Shown here: positions 47,217 through 60,143 of the stretch, piece after piece | How positions within the stretch are numbered: position 1 is the stretch's first letter | How the letters are laid out: the number at the start of each line of letters is the position of its first letter | NCBI GenBank assembly: GCA_036320915.1 | Contig: JAXBDG010000007.1 | Coordinates: 868,001 to 932,000 of the forward strand | Direction: 5' to 3' | DNA from: Linnemannia elongata | Lineage: Eukaryota > Mortierellomycota > Mortierellomycetes > Mortierellales > Mortierellaceae | DNA length: 64,000 nucleotides | Position numbers and translations under genes: made by a program | Notes under the pieces: model-generated | The model's input: the letters and a program-made list of their open reading frames with translations, nothing else | Database searches by the model: none | Told to the model about the DNA's origin: nothing

Positions 47217-50200
47217 AACAAAAAAAAACGAGAGCCTCCCCAAGCTATTCAAAGGGAGTGTTTATGTGCGTGTGCTGGTCATCGGACAGGCACCATTGCT
47301 CACTAATTGCACGGTGGGCGTAAAAAAAGAACAGCGAGCCGGTGTGTTCAGTGACCTGGTGATTCTATTGTGAACTTTGGTGTTGTTTGTTGTTCTAGTT
47401 GTTCCTGCATTCGTTTCCTGGGTAAATAAGGCCCAGAAAGGCGTATCAAAAAAAAAGATTGAATCAACAATAGTGAGCGAGAGCAAGAGACAAAAAGGGA
47501 GAGTGACAAAGAGAGCGAGTTGGACAGTGTTAATTTCCGATATTATGGGTTTGACTATTGTGCTCGGACGATGGTGTTGCTGGTGATGATGCTGATGGCT
47601 CAATGGTGGAAGGACAGGTTGACATGGATGTGCCGTTTTGACATACACATACATACACACACACATACACTCCTAGTCAGTCATCGACATGACCCCTTGA
47701 ACTAGCCATCATGTACTCCTTATGACCCTGCCATATCTTTGTATTCCTTTTGGCTTTTTTTCTTCGTCCCTTTCCTTTTTTTTGTTCTTGATTTCCAAAA
47801 ATAACCCACCCCAGAAGTGCCTTTTTTTGTTCTCTCTTTCTCTCTCGTTCTTCGAAGAAAAAAAAAAGGATCGGATAATATCAAAGAATTCATATGGACT
47901 CGCGGCGCGAAGCATGGACGTGATTGTATATGTGTATGTGCGCTCGTGCAGAATTGGAAACGACAAAGAATGATATCGAGAAGGAAAAATAAGCGAGCAT
48001 TCTCATTTTTGGATCGTTCCACCGCCGGAAACGGTGTTCTTCACCCTTGCTTCCTTTTTTTTTTTCTTTTTCTTTTTTGGTATTTTTGTTGCGTCTCCGT
48101 GTAATGCTGTTTATCTTGAGCTCTCAGTTTGTTTTTGTTTGTAGGTGCAATTAGCGCGTTCCTTCATCCGGTGTGGACGTTGTTTAGTTTTTTTTCTCCC
48201 TCTCCTTGAAAAACCACGTTTTTTCTTCCCTTACTGAGGCAGCCAGGCAGACAGACAAGCAGACAGGCTTTGTCCCTTTGTCCCTTTCTATTCTTTTCTT
48301 GTCCCTCGCTCCCTCCGTCAATCCAAAACCCCCTTTGACCGATATTCCTTTTCACTCCTATGTTATTTTGTGCGTGCGTGCGCTTGTGCTTGTGCGTTTT
48401 CTGCCTGCTCAGGAACGATGGAGAGAGCTCTCGAGAAAGGGGAGAGAATTTAGGAAGAAAAAAAAATACCGTTTATTTGGTTTTAGTTGGGTTCTTGGTT
48501 GGCTTGTTGGACAGTAACATTCAGAAAGAAAGAAGAGTAGCGGAAAAGAGAAAAACCAAATGCCAATCCACCCTTGAGCCAATGCTCGGGGATGTATGCG
48601 CGTGTTTGTTTGGTGCAATGAGAGTTTACTGTAGTTGTGCATGCAGTATGCATGTATCGATGTGTATTTTCTCGTTCCGTTCGAGTGCACGTCCAAGGGT
48701 CACAGGGATGAAGAAAGGGGCTGTTTTTTTGTCTCTCGTTCTTGTCATCTCATTCTTGTTGAGCGTGCGTTCCCTTTTACGCTATCCTTGCCTCTCCCCC
48801 TTCTTACCAGGACCATTTCGTTGGTTCGCCATCCAGTTTCTCCTTTGTGCATTACAAGAGAGAATGATGACAGGCAGTTACTTTTCTACGCTATACTTTG
48901 TCTCCTGAAGAGGGCAGTAAGATGTAGCCCTTGAGTCGAGTCAGTTGAACCTGGAGTAGAGTTGGAGCCGAATTAGGCTAAGAGTTGGATGTCGGTCAGT
49001 GTGCAGCCAAGGTTTGAAAGGGGTGTGAGAGAAGAGAAAGGACGCGAGGCAGTCACCAAAACGAACACGTCCATCAAGAATGAGCGATCCTCTCTCCAAA
49101 TAGACAAGGAAGAGGAGGAGAGGAGGAAGGGCAAAGCTCCTTCTGCGTTTTTGTGCTTTGTTATTTGTTACTCTCATTTGCGCGGTTTGTCTTTGCTCTA
49201 CTTTTTGGTGGTTGGATGGATGGTTTTTGTTTTTTCATCCCCATTGTCGTCATCGCAAGGGTTTTCTGGCATGTTGATATCCATGCTTGCGAGTGATTGT
49301 ATTGCGATGCCTATCTTGACCAGCCCATAGTTCAGTTGTCTATCTAAGCAAAATATGTTTGTCGCGGATACTTGTCTCTACCCCACCAGAAGAATGTTCA
49401 ACATAAATGAAAAAGAGATCTTGACCCTCGCATGCTAACCATCTCTTTTTTCTTCTTCCCCCTTTCTCTTTGCTCGTCTCTCTCTCTATCCCCTTCATTA
49501 TCATCATCATCATCGTCCATCTTTTTTTTTCATTTGGTTATTTTTCTATTCTACCAATCCAGTTTCGGTGACTCGACCTTGGCGACCTTACTTATCACTA
49601 CAACAACACTAGCAGCTTCAACATCGAACAACAACGGCAACAGTAACAAGAAACAATTACCCTTTCAATTGGTCGACGCGTTACTCTAACTATCCTTCTT
49701 TGCCTTTGCGTACCTTCCTACCTTGCGTCGAGAATTACATACGTTGGCACATAACCTTTTCTAGTTAAAGCAAGAAGGTAAGCCTTGAATTGTCACAATG
49801 AATGACCAACGGACATTCGACTCATGAATCGGATGCAGTATCGATACGAAAAAAAAAAAAAATAGACGAAGGTCCAGTCCCATCCATACAATCCCACCCC
49901 AGATAGCTAGCTAGCTAGTTGGCTAGCAAGCAAGCTGTCATCCCCCCCTCTCCCTTCCCTTCCCTTCTCTTCTTTCTCCTCCCCCTCCTTTCTGTCCTTG
50001 CTCTCTCTCGACCCGATAAAAAAGCTCTCTTGCAATAGCGTGGAGCCGCCACCAGGAGGACGACTTCGAAGGAGCTGCTTGCTGTCCTTTTTTTCTTTTC
50101 CTCGATCCGTGATTTCCATTTCAACGGCATCACATCCTTCCTTTTTACCCCTCCGTGTCCATTTCTCGTGCGCTCCCTTACCCTCCGTCTCCTCCTCCTT

Positions 50201-50705
50201 CTCTTTCTCTCTCTATCCGTGTCTTTCTCTCTCTGTCCCTCTTTTTCATTTTCTTTGTCTCTCTCCTTCTCCTTGTGTGCCAATTCCTCCTGCCATCATC
50301 CATCCTTTTTCATATTTCTGCCTTGGCGCGCTCATATTTTTTTTCCATCCCGTCTCCTTCGTACCTGTCCTCCTTTGTCATCTCGCCACTACAGACCCAT
50401 CGTTCCCATCGTTGATTCCCCCCATTTTTTAATTTCAGCAAAAAGAGATCGCAATCCCCACGCACTTGCTCCCTCCTTCTCACTCTCCCCTTCCATTCTC
50501 ACTCTCGGCTTGAACCTGGACCTGAGTGAGCCTGACCTGACCTGACCTTGGCCTGGCCCTGGATCCCTTGAACCTTGCTTTAATACTATTGTCCCGTTTT
50601 TCAATTTCATCCAGCAGGCCTTTTTCATTTTACTCTTTTCAACGGTTGAATGCGCGTACGATCCTGTCGGCCTCTAAACAACCCCTCTTCAAGACTGGAG
50701 CCCCA
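44120..50705. other. Long intergenic region without supportable genes
   Basis: About 6.6 kb upstream of the Nrg1-like gene. It has C/T-rich stretches, a TATA-like tatataaa at about 44846, ACATAC, GA and CTAG microsatellites (for example GA at 47188-47212, ctag at 49902-49918) and short F/S/L-rich open frames. No frame shows family similarity or credible splice partners. Confidence 0.5.
47188..47212. repeat. GA dinucleotide microsatellite
   Basis: About 12 ga units, flanked by more purine-rich DNA. Confidence 0.85.
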
Positions 50706-50710
50706 TTTCG

Positions 50711-50718
50711 TATAAATA
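50711..50718 (+). promoter_or_regulatory. TATA-like element close to the Nrg1-like start codon
   Basis: tataaata lies only 35 bases before the ATG at 50746. If it is a working TATA box, the leader would be nearly absent. Confidence 0.3.
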
Positions 50719-50745
50719 CTCAAGGACCCACCACCACCCTCTGCC

Positions 50746-53443
50746 ATGTCCACCACCACCTCAAGCTACCCTTCTTCTCAGTTCTACCAATCGCTTTACA
50801 GCCCCCACAACCCCTCTTCAACCCAACACCCATCTTCCACACACACACCACTCGCCTCTCCCAGATCCGAAGTACCACCACCACCATCATCATCATCGTC
50901 ATACCAACAACAACCACAGCAGCATCAACAACAACATCAACACCAACAGCCATCGTCACGCCCTCACTCAACCTTCCATCGCAAAGACTCTCAGGGCGGA
51001 AACATCAGCCGCCCTTCTGACCTCTCTTCCTACCCACCACCTCATCATCATCATCATCAACAGCACCACTACCACCACCAGCATCCACGAGCCACTTCTC
51101 CTATCGACGACTCAATGACCGACCATGCAATCTACCAACAGTCCAAGCAACTGGCTGGATTGTCAATCACCAACTCTTCAGGCGCCAAGGTCAGCATCTT
51201 GAACGACAGCACCTCAGAAGTCGAGGGTACCTCTTCGAACCCAGATGGTGGTGCACTACAGGCTGATCTGAGATCGCCACACGCCTCAGAGCCTCATGGG
51301 CAGCATTCATCGTCCGTGCGGTCACCTCGATCTCCGCACTTCCGCGACCGCGCCGGTGTGCGCGATTACTTCTCAGAGGAGCGCCGGGATCCTTACTACT
51401 ATCCTTCCTCGTCCACTTCCTCCCACAAGTCTCACCGCCACCGCTCAGAGAGCTACGAGACCGGCCGGTCGACGTCCTTGACCAATGCGGCCACCCCTTT
51501 CCGGTCCGGGTTCGATACACGAAGCCAAGACGCATTGGCCAACTCCCAGAGAAGCCGCAGCTTGAGCAGTGGTGCTCAACTATACCCTTACAGTAACGGG
51601 CCTTACCCTTCCTCCCCTGCGTTTGTGCCTCCTCCTGGCTCATCTCCTCTGCCCTTTTTCATGCGCGCCTTCTCCGAAGATGTTTCCCAAGACGATCACG
51701 ACGGCTACCGCGGATACATGGGCCACCCTGGCTTGCCTGAGGGTCTTCTTGCAGGTCCAAGCTTCTCTAAGCGCAAGTATTCATGTACACACCCCGGATG
51801 TAATAAGCGCTTCACGACAAGGTACATACATATACATGGCGCTTATGCATCGACTTGTTTATGCTCTTTGTCACTGATGCTTACGGCACACAAACATCAA
51901 CAACAACAACAGCAACAACAACAACAATACGCCCTAGTCTTGTGTATTTTTTGTGTACTCTCCTGCCTTGCTCCCTGCATTGCATAGCAATGCCACTTTC
52001 CCTTTTTCTACCCCTGTCTGACGAAACAAACAAACACAAACAAACAAAATAACCAACTAGCAGCGAGTATACAAACACAACCACACACATACACACAAAC
52101 ACAAACAAACACAAACAAACAAAACAAAAGCTGACTTACAATTACCCCCCAATTTCACCATTATTTATAGTGGACATTTAGCCCGCCACAACCGTATCCA
52201 CACGGGTGAACGCAACTTTGCGTGCTTGATGCCTGGTTGTCCAAGCAAGTTCTCGAGACAGGACAACATGATGCAACATTACCGCACACATATCTCGCCT
52301 AAATCGCGTCGTGGGGGCTCTAAGAAGTACGATCCTCAGGACCCTGAGGCCGGTGGTGTTGAGGGAAGCGAGTTTGAGTCGGGTGAATATATGGCTTCGC
52401 CTTCCCAGGAAAACAACAACAACTCTCCCTCGGTGACGGCTGCGGCGCTCCCACCCACTGGATCCTCTCGTCATGGGTCTAGACACAACTCGCCACCACG
52501 CTCGTTCTCATCTGAGGCACATCAACCACAGCAGCAGCATGGAGGAGAAGGCATGGACTGTGATGACCATTTCGATCGCCCTGAATCCCGACAGCACTCG
52601 CAGGATTCGCCCAAGACCCACGGATCGCAGTCTGCTGCAGCTTATCCACCACCCCTCCCTACGTCAACCACCTCTCACCATCGTGAGCGTGAGCATGGAG
52701 AGCACCATCACCATCACCATCATCACCAAGGCGGCGCACAGGATGGAGGTTCTCAACCATGGCCGGTCCCAGACTCTCCTACATCGCCAATGACGCAGGT
52801 CGTCGAGCGCATGGAGGACGTGGCATCGACACGAGACCAGCAGCTGTTCTACTACCGCCAGCAGCAGCAGTACCAACAACAGTACCAGCAGGAGTACCAG
52901 CAACGCCAGCAGCTCAAGAAGCAGCGACAGCAGGAGGCCAAGGCTGCTGCCGCCGCCGCCGCAGCAGCAGCCAGTGGACACTATCATGCGACCGCTCATC
53001 ATCTGTCGCACTCTGGCGCGGGCAGCAGCAGCAGCAGCGTAAGTGGAGACCACCGTGAGCGTGATCATAGCCACCGCCACCACCACCATGGCGCCCATGG
53101 ATCCTCCAACTTCCACGGCAGCGGAAGCCGGTCTCTGGGCTCTCCTACTCTGACCTCGTCGTCGACCTCATCCGCAGCTGAGTTGCATCCACGCGCGTAC
53201 TCGTACAGCCACTCTCAGCATACTCATGCGTCTTTGGACCGACCCATGATGTCGAGCAGTAACAGTGGCGGACGTACAGGTTCGTTGACCAGCGCAGCCA
53301 TGGCGGCCATGTCGATGGCCGCTGCCAGTTCGACACCTCTTTCGCCTCAGTCGACACCCGCTACACCCACAAAGTACCGCTTCGATCCTATCCAGGATTG
53401 CATCCAGCAGGAACGTCGTCAGCGCGAGGAGGCGACCCTATAA
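50746..53443 (+). CDS. Nrg1-like C2H2 zinc-finger transcription factor
   Basis: Exons 50746-51821 and 52171-53443 give 782 residues. The intron falls inside zinc finger 1: exon 1 ends ...YSCTHPGCNKRFTT and exon 2 begins SGHLARHNRIHTGERN. Two adjacent fingers (about 345-400) follow, the second being FACLMPGCPSKFSRQDNMMQ with HYRTH. The TSGHLARHNRIHTGE plus FSRxDNxxQHYRTH combination is typical of the fungal Nrg1/Nrg2 group of glucose- and stress-responsive repressors. Flanks are disordered with H, Q, S and A runs (HHHHHHHH about residue 560, poly-A about 640). The position of the fingers in the middle of a long Q/S/H-rich protein differs from yeast Nrg1, where they are C-terminal. Convergent with the forkhead gene. 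Confidence 0.9.
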
Positions 53444-55071
53444 AACAACAACATTACACCCCAGAATGTTGCATTGAACGACCATCACACCATGGGGGTT
53501 TCACCCCCTCCCCCCTTACCCCACCTCACGAGATTTATTTTTTTTCTAGTTTTCGGTTTGCTTTTCTTATGTTTATCGTCCCTTTCAGTTTATTTTGCTT
53601 CTTCCTTCACTTTGCGTTTTTTACTTTCCACTTTCATGACTCTTGGGCACCCAAAAAAATAATATAGACGAGAGGGGTTCATATAACCCCTCTCACGCCC
53701 CCTCCCCTCCTCCCACACACAGTTCCTGCCACTATAAAAAAGCAGTAGTCTCTTTTCCTTTAGTTAGCTTCGTTCACACCAAAAAAAAAAAATCCACCCC
53801 TCTTTACCAAAAGCAATTAGCAAAAAATTCACTTCAATGATAAAAGCCAAAAAATCATTCATAGCTTCATTTTCAAGATCCCGAGCTTACGATGTTTTTT
53901 CCAGGTTGGAGTAGCCGTGATTGGAGGGTTGCTTATTTGTCTCTGTCGGAGATGGAGCAGGGAATGTGGGGTTGGACCACCTGAGGAACGAATGATCGAC
54001 AGAACAACAACAACAACCCCCCAATTGATGGAAAGAACAAAAAAAAAACATTACAGTGTTCTCTTGGCAAAAATCATCGAAAAATTGGCCTGTGCGGATC
54101 TGATTAGGTAGCCAATTTGACTGTCAAGTTGTGATAAGAATATTTTTCGCGAGTTTTGATCAATTCATTTTTTTTTTTTTTTTTTTTTTTTTTTTCGTGT
54201 TTGATCACTGCACACGATTTATTTTGGTGGCGTACACTTGAATCTGCTAAACATGGCCAGGGATCGTGAGAAAAGGAAGCAAGGGAGCGTAGAGGGAGGG
54301 GGGGGGGCGTTGAGTTCTAGAAAGGCAAGGAGGTCGGTAAAGGGTAAAGGAAGGTCGATCGGTAACTTTTGGTAGAGAGAAGGAGAAAGTATTGACAAAA
54401 CCACACCGCTCTCCTTTGTTATGTTTTCTGTCCTTGTCTCCTTGCAGATCCTTTATATCATATTAAACACTCTTTCTCATCCCTTAAATGGGCAACTGTT
54501 TAAAACACGCCTATCAACGAACAGATACAAAGGAGAGAGGTCAAATGGTAGGAAAGAAAGGGGGTGTGCTCCAATCATATATTTCTCCGCCTTTTGACAA
54601 TATCTCCTTCACCCAACCCCCTTAGTGGGATTTTTGTCAATATCCTTTGAGAAGAAAATACACGTCATGCCTTCAATACTTAACCCAAACAAAATGCACT
54701 TTGGGAGAAGAAAAAAAAGAGAAAAGAACGAAGTGACAACGGCTCGTTCACAAGTCTACCAGTAACCGCCATTATTTTGGGTTCAATTAAATATGGGTAG
54801 AGGTATGTACATGTATCTGTATGTATATGTATGCATCTCAATCTTTGGCCATCACCATGCCTGTCGTTTTGTTTTAATGGAGGAAATTAAAGGAAGGAGG
54901 AGGGCGAGGAGGTGTTCACGAAAGAGAAGGAAATGACTATTGTACAATGGGTGTCGTAGACTAGGATGGAATATCGATCGATTGTTTTTGGTGTATGTGT
55001 TGCTCGTATCGAAAGTAAGAGGGTGAGGAAAAGTAAGCGGAAAAGAAAAGAAAAGTAACGACATAGTAACC
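53444..55071. other. Region between the convergent Nrg1-like and forkhead genes
   Basis: About 1.6 kb holding both 3' ends. It contains a T run at 54168-54195 and a G run at about 54296-54307. No gene is supported. Confidence 0.5.
54168..54195. repeat. Poly-T run (28)
   Basis: Homopolymer T on the plus strand in the convergent 3' region; not in a recognised intron. Confidence 0.9.
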
Positions 55072-56333
55072 TTAGTTGAGCATGTTTTGGATCGACATGC
55101 CAGGACGACGATGACGACTGGTGGTCGGTGAGGGCGACGACGACACTCCACCATTCTCACCATCCGCCTCTTCGATTTCCATAGGCGACGAGGTTGCAGA
55201 CAAATATGATGCTGAAGGGGAGCGGGAGCGGGACTGACGAGAGAAGGAAGAGTGCGAGACAGAATCATCCTCCTCCATCGCGTCTATAGCCTCATCTCCA
55301 TCATAATTACCGTCATCATCGTTTTCACGGTCGGCCGACAGAACAGAGTGTCCACTTTGGCCGTCATCACTCTCGTTGTCATGATCCCTTTCATCTCCAC
55401 TGCTGTTGTAGCTGTGTTGACCTGGGCGTGTGGTGATGGAAAAGGACTGGAAGGCGGCACTGGACAATCCTGATTGGTTCATGATTGCCGTCGATGACGA
55501 TGGAGAAGATGAAAGGTAGTGAGGTGGAAGGTATGGGTTCGAAGCGTGGTGGCGTTGTTGCTGGTGGTGAGAAGGAGTGCGGTCTGATTGAGATGAGTAC
55601 TGAGGATGTTGACGAGAGTGTGGGTGAAGAGGAGCGTAGTGGGAAGGATGCATAAGGGGTTCATGGTGACGTCCAGACTGTTGTAGCTGCTGTTCTGCAA
55701 TCATCATCGAGGCCACATTGCGGTCGATATCCATCACAGCTGAATGTGGATGAGAAAGAGCAAAATCCATTGACAACTGGGGCGACAAATATGCTCCTCC
55801 GGTCGAGCTGGACACAGCCTTGGGTATGGTAGCACCTCCTGAACTGTCAGCAGTGTGATGGCGGCGAATCTTTGGACTGGTTGACGATATTAAACCACCA
55901 CTCCCAGCTCCTGGTGCCGCTGGACTCTGCCCTTGGTCGGTTGAGCTCTTCCTGGGTCGAGACGAGGACATTGACTCTTCCAAGTTCTCGGGAACCAAGA
56001 CCCAGCACCCTCCCTTGCCACGCTTGGCCTGCTTGGAGGCTTTTCCCGCGCTGCTGGGTTTCGAATCACCATCTTCATCATCGGCCGATCCTGAAGGTAG
56101 GTCTTCGTCCTTGATAACAATCCGGCGGAAGCACTTGTTGTGGCTGAGGTTATGACGAACCGTGTTCTAAGGGAATGTCGACAAGCATAAAGGAGAAATA
56201 ATTGGGGTTATTCCGATGGGTCCAAGAAGCAGGGGAAGAGGATAAGAAAAGGAAATAAGGAGAGGCATGTGCGCAGGGAAGAAAAAAAGGGACGATTATA
56301 AAAGCAGAATAAGCGAAACTGAGCAAAGCAACG

Positions 56334-56377
<44 letters not shown>

Positions 56378-59300
56378 AAAGCATAAAACATAAAGAATAA
56401 AGCATGTAAAAACACATACCTGCCAACCCTTATCATTGCCATCCATGGTGGGGATCTCGCGACTGACATAATCATAAATTTCTGAAAGCTTCAGTCGCTG
56501 GAGGGGAGAGTTGCGAATGGCCTTGATAATAATGGTCGAGTAGGACTCATTGGGTCGACGCCTCCTGCGCGTCGTCTTGTTTTCACCTGATGCTGTGGTT
56601 GTCACTGCCACAGGCGATGTGGTTGATTCTGCAGGAACAGGCCGAACGGCCGACCCTGCTCCCGCTGCAGAGTTCGACGATGAAGCATGGACTGACATTG
56701 ATCCAGAGACGGACGACGATGATGCTGTGGAGGAGGAGGAATGAAGTGGCAGGTGAGATGATGAAGAGGTTCTTGAAACTCCATAAGGTGGTCCGTGACT
56801 TGAAGGAAGCAGCTCGCCTGCATTGACATGTGATGAAACTGATGTGCGCTCTGCATGCTCAGATGTCATGGAGTGGTGGCGGGAAGGATGCGAGGTATAC
56901 ACATGCTGCTGCTGCTGTGGGTGGTGATCCTGTCCGTGAGAGTGGGGATGGCGCGAGGACCGACGCGCCGGTTGGGGAAATGGTGCAAATGCATTATGCG
57001 TTGCTGGTGACGACGAGCTGTGATGGATATGCACGCTTGTCGGAGCCTGCGAGGTGTTCGACGCATGGAAGTACTGAGGGATCCGATCAACTTGGTTTTC
57101 TGAGCGAGGATCTTGGTACCGATCCTGTGGTCTGCTCGAGCGTGTGTGATGTTGTGAATGCTGTGGTTGGTGCTGGTGGTGAAGGAGCTGTTGATGTGAA
57201 TGGCGAAAATGCTGCTGCTGCTGTTGGCGCTGCTGGTGCTGACGGGAAGTCTCATCCTCTAGATGGTATCCTATCCGTTCTGGGTAGTCTTGTGACATTC
57301 TAGTGCTTCGTTCAACCCCTTGTTGGTCGGTCAAAGTTGATGGGTGGTACTGAGAGGCCGCGCGGAGGTGATGATATGCGTGTGACTCGTGTGGATGAAG
57401 ATGAGAGTGTTTGCTGTCAGAATGAGAGTTGGGGTGGTCGTGGTGGGACGCTGGGCCCAGGGGCAAGGACCAGGAAGGAGGAAAGTGGGATGATAGTGGG
57501 TAAGAGGATGGCGACCTTCCAGTGGATTCTGAAGTTAACATATGCTCTGTCCAGCCCTCTGATACGGGGATGCCTTCGCTAGAGTTGTGGCGATGGAGGT
57601 GACGAGCGAAGACTGCTTGTTCCTGTTTCTGTTGCTGTTGGGGCGTCTGTTGCTCGTGCTGGTTGAGGGATTGAAGGTGTTGAGGAGATATTGTTGGGCC
57701 TAATTGAACGGAAGGCGAACCAGTTGGAGGCACGTTGTGAGAGGCGTATGAGAGAGACGAGGATAATGGTAGTGTTGACAAAAAGTTGCTTGTAGAGCTG
57801 GGGGAGATTGGTGATGGAGGAGAGTGAACTAAGAATGGGGACGTCGAAGCTTGTGGTGAGAGTGGTGAGAGAGGTGAGCGGGGGGAGGTGGCGCTATAAG
57901 GCATATGGAGCTCTTGAGAGGCGTGGGGGGATCGATGACGGACAGTCGAAGATTCTCGTCGGGGGTTTTGGCCTGTACTAGACCCTGTCAATCCTGAGAG
58001 AAAGAAGAGAGAGCAAGATAGAGAGAGAGTGAAAACAGGAAAGAGAGAGAAGGGACAGAAAAGGCATGGAAAAAAACAAAAGCAAAAAAAAAAAAAAAAC
58101 GTTAGCACGAAAGTTGCGCAACCAAAATAAAGTCACTCCGTCCGTCGATGGTGTTTTGGGACAGTGGTGAAAATAAAAAGAACACAGATGGATAGACGAC
58201 AAAGAGGTTAATGCGTTTGACCAAGGGGATCGTCACCTTGTGAACCACACCTTATTGTATCGGGATTGAAAACAACAACAATAAGATTTTGTTTTCTTAA
58301 ACTCCTATTACCCCCGCTCTGGAAGGGTCTCTTCTTCCTCTACTTGAGTTAAAAGAGAGATTTTTTTTTTTTTTTTTTACAACGTGAGCATCATAAGCTC
58401 GCCTCGGAGCGCACTCTCGGTCCTTTTCTCCGCGTTGTGCCAGTTCCCAAACAGTGGCGAGAGTTAAGAGTTGAAGCCAAAAAAAAATATTACCAAAATA
58501 ATGGCAGCTTCTCCTTGAAATGAAAAGAGAAAGTTCCATAAACGTCGAAAAGTGAAGTGTGTGGACGTTGTAAGAAAAGAGGCAAGGCGTGATGTGGATT
58601 GGAAGTAGAGGGAACTAAACACAGTGGGTTTGTTATTCAAGGTGAGCTGAGGAGATGAATCGAACAATAAGTGAAAATGAGGGAAAAAGGGACGAATGAG
58701 GGGACTATCTCGACGATGTCAACCGCGATGGTGATAATGACTAACGAACGAAGCTTACAATACAAAAAAGGGACAAGAAGAATGAACGAAAGCGAGGTGG
58801 TAAGAGCGGAGTAAATGAGGGAGTGATATGCTCTTGTTTGTAGGTGGAGGAGGGGAGAAGAGGAGAAGGAAGCCAAAAAGGGAGGAAGAAGGAGGAGAAA
58901 ATGTGAAGAGAGGGCGGCGAATGAAGGTGAAGGGGTCATGAATTGCTGTGGTGCGGCCTATGTGAGGAGGGTGTTGCTCAGGGAAGAAAGAAGCAGGGGA
59001 TGGCTGCGAAGGGCGGGAGCGACGTATTCTAAAGAACGTATCAATGAAAGATGAAGCATGCGAGAGCAGTGGGGAAAGAAATGAAAGTAGAAACTGTGTT
59101 CGATGAAAATGGTGAAGGTATGGCTAGGTGAATGGTGGTGGGGGTAAAATAGAACGAACGACGGAAGGAAGGAAAAGAGGGGAAAGAGTGGGAAGAAAGA
59201 AGTGAAGCAGAGGAAAGAAGGAAGAAGAAGAAGAAGAGAAGAAAAACGAAACGTAAAATAATATAAAACAACCATCTCTATTCTCTATTATATTTGTTAG

Positions 59301-59770
59301 AATACGGATGGATGCATGCAAACGTGGGTCATCATCCACTTCGCTCTCTTACTTTCTCCCTCTCATTTGTTTGTTTGTTTGTTGACCCCCCGCCTCTTGG
59401 TCTTTTGCTCATTTTCCCTGTCGACAGCTCTTTGTACACATCCCACACCCAAACACACAGATACAACGACATCGCATCATACACATGTGCATCATTTTCA
59501 ATTGCTATCCGCATCTCACCCATCTTGTCCAGCTCCCTTCTCACCTTCAATCCATATTCTTGTATGAACACTTGTTTTTTTTAACCTCCCATTGACGTGT
59601 GAATGTGCCATAGCCTTGAAAGGGTGAGTGGAGTAAGTCAAAGAAGGAATACGAAAGAGAGAGTGTGTATATGTGTGTGCGCGTGCGTGTGTGTATATAT
59701 AATATATGTATGTGAGATAGAGAAAGACAGACTCGAGAAAGAGATGGAGGGAGGGAGAAACAAAGAAACC

Positions 59771-59813
<43 letters not shown>

Positions 59814-60143
59814 AGAAAAGGGAGGCGGAGAATATTTTTTCTGGGGGCGCGTGGGTATACGTCTTTGGAAAGAAGGCAAGGAATGAATGGAAAAAGATGA
59901 TACAGAATACATGAAAAAGGTAGCGATTGAACAACCGGTCGCTAGGGTCGCATCGTTACCTTGCTGAAGATCGTCAGAATTTTTTACGCTGCTGGATGAA
60001 CCGGATCGAGACCGGACCATGGATTCCTTCAGGGAGACATCGTCGTGAAAGCTTCCAGAGATGTAGGAAGGGTCGAGCGAGTTGAGCTTGATATTGGGAT
60101 TGACGGCGGCGGCTGAAAGTGCTGCTGCCTCAAGATGGTCCAT
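55072..60143 (-). CDS. Forkhead (winged-helix) transcription factor
   Basis: Exons 59960-60143, 56420-57993 and 55072-56166 join in frame to 950 residues. The start MDHLEAAALSAAAVNPN is the first Met after an acceptor-like actatag at 60201; the frame is open to that acceptor, so an upstream coding exon cannot be excluded. The forkhead domain (about 539-640) begins NESYSTIIIKAIRNSPLQRL, continues KLSEIYDYVSREIP and DGNDKGWQ, then after intron 2 NTVRHNLSHNKCFRRIVI (recognition helix with the conserved NxxRHNLSxxxCF), and ends GCWVLVPE. About 30 acidic and K/S-rich residues are inserted between CFRRIVIKDED and GKGGCW. The flanks are S/P/H/Q-rich. It presumably binds GTAAACA-type sites; which fungal group (Fkh, Hcm1/Sep1, Fox-like) I cannot say. 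Intron 1 is about 2 kb. Confidence 0.92.
56334..56373 (-). repeat. Poly-T run (40, minus strand) in forkhead intron 2
   Basis: A run on the plus strand, T on the sense strand; near the donor end of the intron that splits the forkhead domain. Confidence 0.95.
59772..59812 (-). repeat. Poly-T run (41, minus strand) in forkhead intron 1
   Basis: A run on the plus strand, T on the sense strand of the gene; about 150 bases after the donor at 59959. Confidence 0.95.

Noticed and set aside
56150..58108. 652-codon minus-strand frame with a phenylalanine-rich C-terminus and a hydrophobic N-terminus
   Set aside because: Only 56420-57993 is coding. The hydrophobic ends are translated intron sequence, including a 40-base T run.
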